Shown here: in pieces, positions 1 through 7,989 of the stretch
Layout of the letters: each line of letters opens with the position of its first letter
How positions within the stretch are numbered: the first letter of the stretch is position 1
Origin: Chryseobacterium gwangjuense
GTDB lineage: Bacteria > Bacteroidota > Bacteroidia > Flavobacteriales > Weeksellaceae
DNA length: 64,000 bases
Assembly (NCBI RefSeq): GCF_021311115.1
Contig: NZ_JAJTNP010000008.1
Coordinates: 62,001-126,000 of the forward strand
Direction: 5' to 3'
Made by a program: the position numbers and the translations under genes
Notes under the pieces: generated by a model
Told to the model about the DNA's origin: nothing
Seen by the model: only the letters and a program-made list of their open reading frames with translations
Databases searched by the model: none

Positions 1-113
1 TGAACGGGAATGGTTTGCGGCAATGTTTTGTAATGTTTTATCGTAAACCACCACAAAAAAACAAGCAATCCAAAATTGAAAACATCAAAAATTATAAAGA
101 GTGTATTTTCCAT
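1..113 (-). CDS. Partial DUF1648-type membrane protein (N-terminus only)
   Basis: An open frame on the minus strand starts with ATG at 113 and runs off the left edge, giving 37 visible codons. It encodes one hydrophobic segment (about residues 5-24, rich in F, L, V and W), then a basic turn and the motif LPQTIPV. A transmembrane helix followed by LPxxIPxH is how DUF1648 membrane proteins begin, and the next codon (CAx) fits the expected His or Gln. The start is 17 nt downstream of the stop of the NlpC/P60 gene, so the two are probably co-transcribed. Family assignment rests on this short motif only. Confidence 0.55.
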   Translation of the reverse strand, partial: MENTLFIIFDVFNFGLLVFLWWFTIKHYKTLPQTIPV

Positions 114-130
114 TTCAGATTATTTTAACA

Positions 131-847
131 TTATAAAATGCTTTTAATAACTCTTAATTTGTGAGTATGTTTGTTCAGTTCTTTATTGAAAATACCTGTG
201 GAATCCAACGTATCTATTCTCACCTTTCCTGAAGCATGAATAATTTTCTGTCCATCAAGCATGATTCCCACATGAATAATTTTTCCTTCCGGATTTTCAA
301 AAAACGCAAGATCTCCCGGCTGACTTTCTTCTACAAAACTCAACGTCTCCCCCACTTCTGCCTGTTGATAGGTATCTCTTGGAATTTTAATATTATGAAC
401 TTTATAGACAAGCTGCGTAAACCCAGAACAGTCTACCGCAAAAAAACTTTTGCCACCCCATAAATAAGGAACATTAAGGAATTCTTTAGCAGTTAGAGCA
501 ATACTTTCACGTACATCATGACTTCTGCGTGATGCCACAACAGGAAATTCCACTTCCGAACCCATAGACAAAAGAGTTTTACCATCATTCATCAAAACAG
601 AAGAAAAATCCTCTGTAACCACCGTCACCTTTCTTTTAGCAAAATCTTCATCAGAAATCGGCTTGATTTGCTTGGTATCCATCCAGCCTTCATATTCGTC
701 ATAATGCATTTTTATTTTGGTCCAGTTTTTATTCACTTCCAAAATATCTGCACTTTCTCCGAAAAGTATTTCTGTAACAATTTCCGCTTTATCTGAGCCT
801 TCTGCACGAACCGGTGCTACCGTAACAATACAAATTCCTTTATTCAT
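131..847 (-). CDS. NlpC/P60 (C40) family peptidase with SH3 domains
   Basis: 238 aa. The N-terminal half (about residues 5-105) looks like bacterial SH3 domains (for example ILEVNKNWTKIK). The C-terminal half is an NlpC/P60 cysteine peptidase: Cys140 in DCSGF, His192 in IHVGI and His204 in IIHAS give a complete catalytic triad, and WGG precedes the Cys as usual. Such enzymes cut the gamma-D-Glu to diamino-acid bond of peptidoglycan peptides. No signal peptide is visible, so a cytoplasmic YkfC-like role in recycling murein peptides is more likely than cell-wall hydrolysis; that is inference. It lies upstream of the partial DUF1648 gene and downstream of an O-methyltransferase, from which a long imperfect inverted repeat separates it. 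Confidence 0.88.
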   Translation of the reverse strand: MNKGICIVTVAPVRAEGSDKAEIVTEILFGESADILEVNKNWTKIKMHYDEYEGWMDTKQIKPISDEDFAKRKVTVVTEDFSSVLMNDGKTLLSMGSEVEFPVVASRRSHDVRESIALTAKEFLNVPYLWGGKSFFAVDCSGFTQLVYKVHNIKIPRDTYQQAEVGETLSFVEESQPGDLAFFENPEGKIIHVGIMLDGQKIIHASGKVRIDTLDSTGIFNKELNKHTHKLRVIKSIL

Positions 848-852
848 TTTTT

Positions 853-924
853 AAATTTAGAGATTGAGAAATTTAGGAATTAAGAAAATTACACGTTTTC
901 TAATTTCTAAATCTCTGAATTTTT
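853..924. repeat. Imperfect AT-rich inverted repeat between two genes
   Basis: The 88 nt gap between the O-methyltransferase stop and the NlpC/P60 start is largely one imperfect palindrome. The left arm contains AAATTTAGAGATT and GAGAAATTTAG. The right arm contains TTTCTAAATCTCTGAATTT. The loop is around 889-893. It could act as a terminator or processing stem for the upstream gene, or be a copy of a dispersed intergenic element. The genome copy number cannot be judged from this window. Confidence 0.5.
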
Positions 925-935
925 TACTCTTTTAA

Positions 936-1583
936 TTACTTCCTGCGAAGCAAATTAACCCCATCACGCAAAGGTAAAATAAGATTCTCAAAATCTTCAT
1001 CATTTGCGGCTAAATCATTAAGTTCTTTAATAACCTGAGTAGATTTTTGCTTAGGGTTTTCTTCTAAAACTTTTCCGTACCACAATACATTATCAAACAT
1101 CACAACAGATCCTGATTTTGTCTTCGGTTTTATCAAACGGAAATATTCCGCGTAATTTTCTTTATCGGCATCTATAAATACAAGATCGAAAACCTCATCC
1201 GTTTCTCTTAAAAATTCTTTGGCATCCTGAAGTTTAAAATTAATTTGGCTTGAATATTCACTTTCTGCAAAGTATTTTCGGGGCAGATAAGCCAGATCTT
1301 CATTCACATCCAATGTGGTAATTTTCCCGTCTTTTGCCAAACCTTCCGTAAGACAAAGTGTAGCGTATCCGGTAAAAGTTCCGATTTCAAGAATATTTTT
1401 CGGCTGCATCATTTTAGAAACTATCGTCAATAATCTTCCCTGCTGATATCCCGAGATCATATGAGGCTGTGTTGTTTTCTGGAAGGTTTCCCTTCTCAGC
1501 TTTCTCAGAATTTCAGGTTCAGATGAAGCATGCATTTCTAAATACCTGTCCATTTCCGGATTTGTCTCTTCAAAAAAACTCAT
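936..1583 (-). CDS. Class I SAM-dependent O-methyltransferase
   Basis: 215 aa, the usual length for the caffeoyl-CoA/catechol O-methyltransferase-like family (Methyltransf_3). Visible motifs: the SAM-binding loop ILEIGTFTG (64-72), acidic Asp91 after strand beta-2, the metal-binding FIDADKENY (Asp138) and DNVLWYGKV (164-172). These enzymes transfer a methyl group from S-adenosylmethionine to a hydroxyl of a small aromatic or related acceptor, with a divalent metal. The natural substrate cannot be read from the sequence. A TAAATTTG -7 box lies just upstream on the minus strand (1602-1609). Confidence 0.9.
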   Translation of the reverse strand: MSFFEETNPEMDRYLEMHASSEPEILRKLRRETFQKTTQPHMISGYQQGRLLTIVSKMMQPKNILEIGTFTGYATLCLTEGLAKDGKITTLDVNEDLAYLPRKYFAESEYSSQINFKLQDAKEFLRETDEVFDLVFIDADKENYAEYFRLIKPKTKSGSVVMFDNVLWYGKVLEENPKQKSTQVIKELNDLAANDEDFENLILPLRDGVNLLRRK

Positions 1584-1601
1584 TCTATTTTTTTATTGAG
1601 T

Positions 1602-1609
1602 CAAATTTA
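1602..1609 (-). promoter_or_regulatory. Candidate -7 box of the O-methyltransferase gene
   Basis: The complement reads TAAATTTG, matching the Bacteroidota -7 consensus TAnnTTTG, 19 nt upstream of the start codon. No clear TTG -33 box lies at the expected distance. Confidence 0.4.
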
Positions 1610-1641
1610 GCTAAAAATATTTAGTCTTTATAAAGGGTACA

Positions 1642-1729
1642 GTAAAAAACACGAGGTAAAAAACCGTAAAAACACGGATGTTTTTTTGTTGGGTGAAACA
1701 ATACCTTTGCAAAGAAGGTAAAAACACAC
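1642..1729 (+). repeat. Iterated GTAAAAAnAC boxes around a promoter
   Basis: The word GTAAAAA(A)CAC or a close variant occurs at 1642, 1656 (GTAAAAAACC), 1666 and 1718. All are in the same orientation and flank the -7 box of the small ORF at 1737. Direct repeats on both sides of a promoter are what a DNA-binding regulator site would look like. No regulator is identified. Confidence 0.4.
1702..1709 (+). promoter_or_regulatory. Candidate -7 box of the small ORF
   Basis: TACCTTTG matches TAnnTTTG exactly and lies 27 nt upstream of the ATG at 1737. A T-rich tract ending in TTG is at 1681-1688, closer than the usual 17-23 nt spacing, so the -33 element is weak. Confidence 0.45.
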
Positions 1730-1736
1730 ACTTAAA

Positions 1737-1886
1737 ATGAATACCGGAGAAAATCAAATTAGCAAGACTAAAGAACCAAAAGCACACATCATTAAAGTGC
1801 GTGCTTCAAAAAAAACTAAACCGGAAATATCCAATTCATTTTTACAACGAATTATTTCTTTATTAAAACAAGAAGATGTAGTTTAA
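1737..1886 (+). CDS. Small orphan protein of 49 aa
   Basis: ATG at 1737, TAA at 1884-1886. The product is lysine-rich and has no Cys. It begins with a polar segment (MNTGENQISK) and ends in a potential amphipathic helix (FLQRIISLLKQ). I do not recognise a family. Support for it being a gene: a good -7 box upstream, a strong bidirectional hairpin terminator immediately after the stop, and no competing gene in the 350 nt between its neighbours. Codon use is like the surrounding genes. A DNA- or protein-binding peptide is conceivable, but nothing in the sequence proves it. Confidence 0.55.
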   Translation: MNTGENQISKTKEPKAHIIKVRASKKTKPEISNSFLQRIISLLKQEDVV

Positions 1887-1890
1887 AACA

Positions 1891-1917
1891 AAAAACTCCC
1901 GAAAATTCGGGAGTTTT
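1891..1917. terminator. Bidirectional intrinsic terminator
   Basis: ACTCCCGAA and TTCGGGAGT form a perfect 9 bp stem with an AA loop, flanked by A-runs on the left and T-runs on the right. It can therefore stop transcription from the small ORF (plus) and from the OmpA-family gene (minus). Confidence 0.85.
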
Positions 1918-1936
1918 TTGTTTATGCTATTATTAT

Positions 1937-2770
1937 TTATTTCTTTGGAGTAATATCCATAAGCTTCATAAATTCATCAAGCTTAGGCATGATAATAATT
2001 TCCGTTCTTCTGTTTTCCGCTCTTCCTGAAACGCTCATATTCGTCGCTTTAGGATTGTATTCCGAACGTCCACCTGCTGTAATTCTTGCAGGATCAACTC
2101 CAAACTGAGTTTGTAAAATTTTCGCAACCGCAGTTCCTCTTAATGCAGAAAGATCCCAGTTGTCTCTTGGTAAATTTGCAGAACTTAACGCTGCATTGTC
2201 TGTATTACCTTCAATCAATACTGAATATTTATCATAATCATTGATTACTTTAGCTACTTTACCCAATACTTCCTGAGCTGCAGGAAGAATATTGTAATCA
2301 CCTGTTTTATATAACATTTTATCTGAAAGGGAAATCATTACCACTCCTTTCAATACTTTTACCTGTACGTCCTCATCCGCTACATTATCCAATGTTCTTT
2401 TTAATTTGTTTGACAATGCAAGATTCAAGCTGTCATTCTTAGCATTACTAGAAATTAATTGCTTGATATAAGAATTAGAAGCATTGATCTCTCCTACCAA
2501 TTTATCAATATTTGCAGAACTCTTTCCTGTATTTGACAAACAAGCATCCAAAGATGATTTCAATGCATCATGTTGGCTTTTTAATAAGTTATTTTCACCT
2601 GATAAAGCTGAGTTTTGAGATTTCAAATCCTGAATCTCGCGCTGTCTTTCTCCAATATTTTCAATACATTGTTTGTAATTGGAACTCAAAGCTTCATACT
2701 GCTTTTTACTAACGCAAGATGTCAATCCTAACACCATTGCAGAAACTGCTAAAATTTTAAAAATCTTCAT
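1937..2770 (-). CDS. OmpA-family outer-membrane lipoprotein
   Basis: 277 aa. The N-terminus is a lipoprotein signal with lipobox LTSC (Cys19). Residues about 25-125 are a predicted coiled coil of heptad-like K/Q/L/N sequence. The C-terminal 140 residues are an OmpA-like peptidoglycan-binding domain, with IEGNTDN, NWDLSALRGTAV and GRAENRRTEI. The protein is expected to be anchored by lipid in a membrane and to bind peptidoglycan through its diaminopimelate residues, tying the outer membrane to the wall. It is monocistronic, ends at a bidirectional terminator and has a TACCTTTG box upstream, divergent from tilS. Confidence 0.92.
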   Translation of the reverse strand: MKIFKILAVSAMVLGLTSCVSKKQYEALSSNYKQCIENIGERQREIQDLKSQNSALSGENNLLKSQHDALKSSLDACLSNTGKSSANIDKLVGEINASNSYIKQLISSNAKNDSLNLALSNKLKRTLDNVADEDVQVKVLKGVVMISLSDKMLYKTGDYNILPAAQEVLGKVAKVINDYDKYSVLIEGNTDNAALSSANLPRDNWDLSALRGTAVAKILQTQFGVDPARITAGGRSEYNPKATNMSVSGRAENRRTEIIIMPKLDEFMKLMDITPKK

Positions 2771-2793
2771 AAATAATCATTTTTTAGACGAAC

Positions 2794-2801
2794 CAAAGGT
2801 A
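2794..2801 (-). promoter_or_regulatory. Candidate -7 box of the OmpA-family gene
   Basis: The complement reads TACCTTTG, an exact TAnnTTTG match, 23 nt upstream of the start and back-to-back with the tilS promoter. Confidence 0.5.
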
Positions 2802-2807
2802 GGAAAA

Positions 2808-2835
2808 TTGAATTGAATTATAAGGATTATCTTTG
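2808..2835 (+). promoter_or_regulatory. tilS promoter
   Basis: TTG at 2808-2810, 17 nt, then TATCTTTG at 2828-2835: both elements of the Bacteroidota sigma-A promoter at acceptable spacing, 26 nt before the TTG start codon. Confidence 0.6.
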
Positions 2836-2861
2836 CCTAAAAGAAATTCTCAACACAGCTA

Positions 2862-4190
2862 TTGAAAAAGTCAGACTTAAATAAAGAACTGGAAAATCTC
2901 ATTTGTTCACCCGAAAACCACTCCTACCTTTTAGCAGTGAGCGGAGGTGCTGATTCTATGGTTTTGACATATCTGTTTAATGAGTTACGCAATTTGGATT
3001 GTGAATTTCAGGTTGCGCATATTAATTATAAACTTCGTGGAAAAGATTCTGATCTGGATCAAAAAGTAGTTCAGGATTTTTGTGAAAAGAATGATATTAA
3101 ATTTCATCTCTACTCAGTTTCGGAGAAAGATCAGCAACCGGAAAATTCGATTCAGCTTTGGGCGAGAGAACTGAGATACAATTTTTTTAAACAGATTCAA
3201 CAAAAAGAAAAGCTGGAATTTTTAGTTACCGCTCATCATTTGAATGATCAGTTGGAAACTTTCATTATCAATCTTTCAAAAGCAGCAGGAATCAAAGGAT
3301 TGAGCGGAATTCCTTCTAATGACAATAAAATCCTTCGTCCTTTTTTAAATTTCACCAAAGAAGAAATTTATCAGTTTGCTAAAGAAAATAATATTGAATA
3401 TCGCGAAGATCTTTCTAATAAAAAGAGCGATTATTTAAGAAACAAAATTCGTCTTGAAATTACACCTCAATTATTAGAAACCAACGATCATTTTCTGGAG
3501 AATTTTAAAAAAAGTATTTCTTATTTAAACCAGACAAAAGATTTTGTACAGGAACAGATTAAAGAAATAGAAAACAGACTGACCCTATTTAACAACAGTC
3601 AAAAAATTTTATCAAAAGACCAGCTGAATAAGGAAAGTGATTTTGTAAAATTTGAAATTTTAAAAAAATATGGTTTTACTCGAGAAGAAGAAATTGCAAA
3701 ATTTTTTAAAGCTGAAACCAACAGTTCTTTTTTTTCTAAGGAATACCAATTAATTGTCCACCGTGACGAATTGATTTTAAAACAAAAGACAGAAAATGAA
3801 GAACTCAATGAAGAAGATCATATTCTGCTGATAGAAAAATTTGATTTTTCTGAAAACCAAATTACCCTTCCGCTCAAAAATATAATTGAGAATATAGAGG
3901 AAATCAATAAGGGGTTTGAATGGAGTTTTGATGCCGAAAAGCTTCATTTTCCCCTACGATTGAGAAGACAGCAAGATGGTGATGAATTTTTCCCGACTGG
4001 TTTTTCGGGTAAAAAGAAAGTCTCTAAGTTTTTTAGGGACGAAAAATTATCTATTTTAGCGAGGCAAAAAATTTGGGTACTTACCGACAACGAAAATTCC
4101 GTTCTCGGAGTCATCCCACTCAGACAAGACCGACGAAACGCAAAGAATGAGAATACCAACAAAATTCTCAAAATTTTTAATGAAAAGTAA
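2862..4190 (+). CDS. tilS: tRNA(Ile)-lysidine synthase TilS
   Basis: 442 aa. TilS attaches lysine to C34 of the tRNA(Ile) CAU anticodon using ATP, which changes its decoding from AUG to AUA. The N-type ATP-pyrophosphatase loop SGGADS is at residues 27-32. The C-terminal substrate-binding domain (about 360-430) carries LRLRRQQDGDEF and KKKVSKFFRDEK, as in full-length TilS. The start is TTG at 2862; no in-frame ATG precedes the ATP-binding loop. The promoter lies just upstream. The stop is 1 nt before the dsbD start codon, so tilS and dsbD are probably one transcript. Confidence 0.95.
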   Translation: MKKSDLNKELENLICSPENHSYLLAVSGGADSMVLTYLFNELRNLDCEFQVAHINYKLRGKDSDLDQKVVQDFCEKNDIKFHLYSVSEKDQQPENSIQLWARELRYNFFKQIQQKEKLEFLVTAHHLNDQLETFIINLSKAAGIKGLSGIPSNDNKILRPFLNFTKEEIYQFAKENNIEYREDLSNKKSDYLRNKIRLEITPQLLETNDHFLENFKKSISYLNQTKDFVQEQIKEIENRLTLFNNSQKILSKDQLNKESDFVKFEILKKYGFTREEEIAKFFKAETNSSFFSKEYQLIVHRDELILKQKTENEELNEEDHILLIEKFDFSENQITLPLKNIIENIEEINKGFEWSFDAEKLHFPLRLRRQQDGDEFFPTGFSGKKKVSKFFRDEKLSILARQKIWVLTDNENSVLGVIPLRQDRRNAKNENTNKILKIFNEK

Positions 4191-4191
4191 T

Positions 4192-6261
4192 ATGAAATTT
4201 AGAAATTGGTTTTTATTAATTCTGCTGTTTATAGCAACAGGAATTAATGCACAAATCAAAAACCCTGTAAAGTTTAAATTTACAATCAACGATTTAGGAA
4301 ACAATCAATACGAAGCCGTTTTGAACGCTACGATGGAGAGCGGATGGCACATTTATTCCAAAGACATTCCTGAAGACACGGGAATTCCTACAGAGTATAA
4401 AGTTTCTGGAAAAAACATCGAACTGATCGGAAAATTTACGGAAGTTGGAAAAAAGCACGAAGAGTTCTCTGAAGCTTTTGGAGGAACCATTGTTTTTTAT
4501 TCTAATTCTGCAGGTTTCAAACAAAAATTCAAATTAAAGGACGGAACAAAACCCGGAGATGTAGTTGCAGAAATTACTTATCAAACTTGTGACGACAGAG
4601 TTTGTCTGGCTCCAAATACCCTGGAATTTAATAAACAGGTTACCCCAACAGGCACAACTGAAGAGGCTTCGACTGATGAAAAGACAGATGCTACAAAGGA
4701 TTCTGTAAAAGCTATTGAAACTGTTGTAGAAAACCCTGCTAAAGGAGAAATTACTGTAACGGAAACGTCAAAGCTAGACCCGAAACAATTAAAAATAGAG
4801 TCCATTGATTTTCAAAAGCCTTTAACGGATTGTGGAACAGGTACTACGAAAGTTGAAGAAAATTATTGGACCTACTTATTCTTAGGATTTATCGGGGGAT
4901 TAATTGCTTTGTTGACACCATGTGTTTTCCCAATGATCCCGTTAACGGTTTCGTTCTTCACAAAGGGGAATAAAAACAAAGCAAAAGGAAAAAGAGATGC
5001 CTTAATCTATGGCTTTTTCATCTTGCTAATCTTTGTATTATTAAGTATTCCGTTCCATATTATTGACGGAATTGCAGGAAATATTTTCAATGAAATTTCT
5101 ACCAGCGTTTGGCTGAATATTGCATTCTTTATTATATTCATCTTCTTCGCAGGAAGTTTCTTCGGATACTACGATATTACTTTACCTAGCTCAATTGCCA
5201 ATAAATCTTCAAAAGCAGAAGAAGCGGGTGGAATTATCGGAATTTTCTTCATGGCATTGACGTTGGTAATCGTTTCTTTCTCTTGTACAGGACCTATTTT
5301 AGGAAGTTTATTGGGAAGTGCGGTAACCGGTTCTGCAAACGTTCCGATGCTCCTTACCTTTGCTTTAGCAGGTTTCGGATTAGCGTGGGCAATTATTTTC
5401 GGATTATTGGCATTATTCCCACAAGCTTTGCAAAGTCTTCCAAAATCTGGAGGCTGGATGAATACGGTAAAAGTAGTTTTAGGTTTTGTGGAATTGGCTT
5501 TAGCATTGAAATTCTTATCCAAAGCAGACTTAGTTTCTAAAACATTCTTATTGAAAAGAGAGCTTTTCATTGCAATATGGATTGTTATCGCATTAGGATT
5601 GGCTTTATATTTATTTGGATTAATAAGATTTCCACACGATGATAAAAAACCGAAGATTTCTATTACAAGAAAGATTTTAGGAGCTTTAGGTTTTGGTTTT
5701 GTGATTTATTTGGTTCAGGGATTAATTCCTTCTGAGCGTCCGAAACTTCAATTATTAAGCGGTATTTTACCTCCATTGAATGTAAGTTATTTTCACGATG
5801 AAAAAGATGGAATTCTGGGGATGCACCCGGAACATGATTTCTTTAAAGCTGTAGAATTAGCAAAAAAAGAGGACAAACCTATTTTAATTGACTTTACAGG
5901 TTATGGTTGTGAAAACTGTCGAAAGATGGAAGAATTCGTTTGGAGTGAAGCAGATATTTTACCAATCCTTCAGAATGATGTTGTTCTAGCTTCTCTGTAT
6001 GTTGATGACAAGGAAGAACTTCCTGAAGATCAAAAAACTAAAATTGATTTAGGTGACGGGCAGGTGAAAAAAGTAAAGACAATCGGTGACAGATGGAGCT
6101 TGTTCCAACAGGTTAATTTTAATAATAATTCTCAACCGCATTATGTATTGATAACTCCGGACGGAAAGGTAATCAACACTCCGGTTTCAGGATATATGCC
6201 GAAAGAGGATTTCAAAAAATTCCTTGAATGCGGAGTAAATTATTACAAAAAGAATAAATAA
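4192..6261 (+). CDS. dsbD: Thiol:disulfide interchange protein DsbD
   Basis: 689 aa from the ATG at 4192; an earlier in-frame ATG at 4147 would overlap tilS and precede the signal peptide. Order: signal peptide (1-21, ending NAQ); periplasmic alpha domain with the redox pair Cys133/Cys138 in TCDDRVC; a membrane domain of about eight helices from about 225 with LTPCVFP (Cys244) and a second conserved Cys in FSCTGP; a short loop; and a thioredoxin-like gamma domain with CENC (Cys573, Cys576). All three redox pairs of DsbD are present. It carries electrons from cytoplasmic thioredoxin to periplasmic disulfide isomerases and cytochrome-maturation proteins. A hairpin terminator follows. Confidence 0.95.
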   Translation: MKFRNWFLLILLFIATGINAQIKNPVKFKFTINDLGNNQYEAVLNATMESGWHIYSKDIPEDTGIPTEYKVSGKNIELIGKFTEVGKKHEEFSEAFGGTIVFYSNSAGFKQKFKLKDGTKPGDVVAEITYQTCDDRVCLAPNTLEFNKQVTPTGTTEEASTDEKTDATKDSVKAIETVVENPAKGEITVTETSKLDPKQLKIESIDFQKPLTDCGTGTTKVEENYWTYLFLGFIGGLIALLTPCVFPMIPLTVSFFTKGNKNKAKGKRDALIYGFFILLIFVLLSIPFHIIDGIAGNIFNEISTSVWLNIAFFIIFIFFAGSFFGYYDITLPSSIANKSSKAEEAGGIIGIFFMALTLVIVSFSCTGPILGSLLGSAVTGSANVPMLLTFALAGFGLAWAIIFGLLALFPQALQSLPKSGGWMNTVKVVLGFVELALALKFLSKADLVSKTFLLKRELFIAIWIVIALGLALYLFGLIRFPHDDKKPKISITRKILGALGFGFVIYLVQGLIPSERPKLQLLSGILPPLNVSYFHDEKDGILGMHPEHDFFKAVELAKKEDKPILIDFTGYGCENCRKMEEFVWSEADILPILQNDVVLASLYVDDKEELPEDQKTKIDLGDGQVKKVKTIGDRWSLFQQVNFNNNSQPHYVLITPDGKVINTPVSGYMPKEDFKKFLECGVNYYKKNK

Positions 6262-6282
6262 AAAATTCAAAATATAACAAAG

Positions 6283-6310
6283 AACTCATGTCGAAAGGCG
6301 TGAGTTTTTT
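6283..6310 (+). terminator. Intrinsic terminator after dsbD
   Basis: AACTCATG pairs with CGTGAGTT (one T-G wobble), followed by a run of seven T. Confidence 0.75.
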
Positions 6311-6360
6311 TATTGCCATTCTTCAACCAATTGATTCTTATTATTCAAATTAATTTTAAT

Positions 6361-6368
6361 TATATTTG
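6361..6368 (+). promoter_or_regulatory. Candidate -7 box of the propeller gene pair
   Basis: TATATTTG matches TAnnTTTG and is 28 nt upstream of the ATG. No well-spaced TTG is seen. Confidence 0.4.
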
Positions 6369-6396
6369 AATAATTAACAAAACTAAACACAATACT

Positions 6397-7959
6397 ATGA
6401 GATATAAATTTATTTTCTCGTTACTTTTCATCTATTTCAGCAATACTCTTTCTTCACAGACTCCTTCTATACAATGGCAAAAATCTTATGGAGGCATTGG
6501 TTTTGATCAGGCTTATGATGTAGAACAGACTTCTGATGGAGGATATATTACCGTAGGATATACCTCTTCTCCTCCAAGCGGAGATGTTACTCTTTCTAAG
6601 GGAGGGAATGATGTATGGGTTATAAAAACTAATGCAACCGGAGGAATTCTGTGGCAAAAAACAATCGGAGGACAAGGCTATGATATGGCAAAAGCCGTAA
6701 AACAAACAACCGAAGGCGGATATATTATAGCAGGAATCACCAATTCCACAGACGGCGATGTCTCTGTAAACAAAGGCACAACAGACGTCTGGGTAGTAAA
6801 ATTAGATTCTAAAGGAGATATCCTGTGGGAAAAATCTTATGGAGGATCTGGCGGAGACGACGCTTCTTCTATTTTTCAAACTCTTGATGGCGGGTATATT
6901 GTTGCAGGTCAATCATACTCTACTGACGGCGACATTACTGGACATCACGGAACCCTGAATCACGATGCTTGGATTATAAAAATAGATGCAGCAGGAAATT
7001 TACAATGGGAAAAATCTTTTGGAGGAACAAGTCAGGAGTTTGCACTATCTGTAAAACCTACTTCTGATGGAAATTTTATAATTGCAGGAGGATCTTCCTC
7101 TCCCAATGGAAACATTACCAGTGTTTTTGGTGGAGAAGATTGTTGGCTCATCAAAATAGATATTTTAGGAAATATTATCTGGCAAAAATCTTATGGAGGA
7201 AGTGCACATGAATATTTTGTAGAAGCTCAACAAACTTTCGATGGAGGATATATTGCCATTGCTACCACCCAGTCTTATGGCGGAAATATTTCAGGACAAC
7301 ACGGTCTATCCGATTATTGGGCAGTAAAATTTGATGCTGCCGGGAATATACAATGGCAAAAATGCTTAGGAGGAAGCGACACAGATACAGCAACCTCCAT
7401 TTTTCAGGATTATGACGGAGGATATATTGTCGCAGGATTCACTTATTCTAATAATGGAGATCTATCAACACATATTGGACTTGCAGATTATTGGGTTATA
7501 AAACTTAATCCTTCAGGAAATATAATGTGGGAAAAAACTTTTGGAGGAACATTAAACGACTGGGCAAGAAAAATAAAACCCACCTCTGACGGAGGATTGA
7601 TTGTAACAGGAGCTTCAAAATCTAATGATGGTGATGTATCCGGAAATCATGGCGACCACGATGTCTGGTTGGTAAAATTATCATCCTCAAAAACAACTTT
7701 AAATACCCATGAAAATAATAGTAAAAACAATATTTCAATTTACCCAAATCCTGCAAAAGATTTTGTCACAATAGATCATCTTCCAAACGAAGCAACAATA
7801 AGCATTCACGATATGTCCGGAAGAAAAATTTTCAGTAAAAAACATGCTGAAACCAAAGTTTCAATGAATACTTCTCAACTGACCAGCGGAACGTATATTA
7901 TTCAGATTAACGATAAAGAGAAAATTATTTTATCTGAAAAACTGATTATTAAAAAATAA
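6397..7959 (+). CDS. Secreted seven-repeat beta-propeller protein, T9SS type A
   Basis: 520 aa. Signal peptide about 1-21 (ends LSSQ). Residues about 25-435 consist of seven repeats of 57-60 aa, each built as xSDGGYIxAGxS, SxGD, DxWVxKxDxxGNIxWxKSYGG. The first WQKSYGG precedes repeat 1 and would close the last blade, so a seven-bladed propeller is likely. Residues about 444-520 are a type A T9SS sorting domain (SIYPNPAKDFVTI, GTYIIQI, KLIIKK), so the protein is exported across the outer membrane and the tail removed or attached to the surface. Function is unknown; adhesion or ligand binding is plausible. A 512 aa paralogue follows after 30 nt. Confidence 0.88.
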   Translation: MRYKFIFSLLFIYFSNTLSSQTPSIQWQKSYGGIGFDQAYDVEQTSDGGYITVGYTSSPPSGDVTLSKGGNDVWVIKTNATGGILWQKTIGGQGYDMAKAVKQTTEGGYIIAGITNSTDGDVSVNKGTTDVWVVKLDSKGDILWEKSYGGSGGDDASSIFQTLDGGYIVAGQSYSTDGDITGHHGTLNHDAWIIKIDAAGNLQWEKSFGGTSQEFALSVKPTSDGNFIIAGGSSSPNGNITSVFGGEDCWLIKIDILGNIIWQKSYGGSAHEYFVEAQQTFDGGYIAIATTQSYGGNISGQHGLSDYWAVKFDAAGNIQWQKCLGGSDTDTATSIFQDYDGGYIVAGFTYSNNGDLSTHIGLADYWVIKLNPSGNIMWEKTFGGTLNDWARKIKPTSDGGLIVTGASKSNDGDVSGNHGDHDVWLVKLSSSKTTLNTHENNSKNNISIYPNPAKDFVTIDHLPNEATISIHDMSGRKIFSKKHAETKVSMNTSQLTSGTYIIQINDKEKIILSEKLIIKK

Positions 7960-7989
7960 AGAACATTACAAATAAAACACTGAAAATCT

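Noticed and set aside
4147..4191. Earlier in-frame ATG for dsbD
   Set aside because: It would overlap the end of tilS and put 15 polar residues before an otherwise normal signal peptide, so the ATG at 4192 is preferred.
5169..5570. Open frame of 133 codons antisense to dsbD
   Set aside because: The composition mirrors the membrane-helix codons of DsbD. No independent support.
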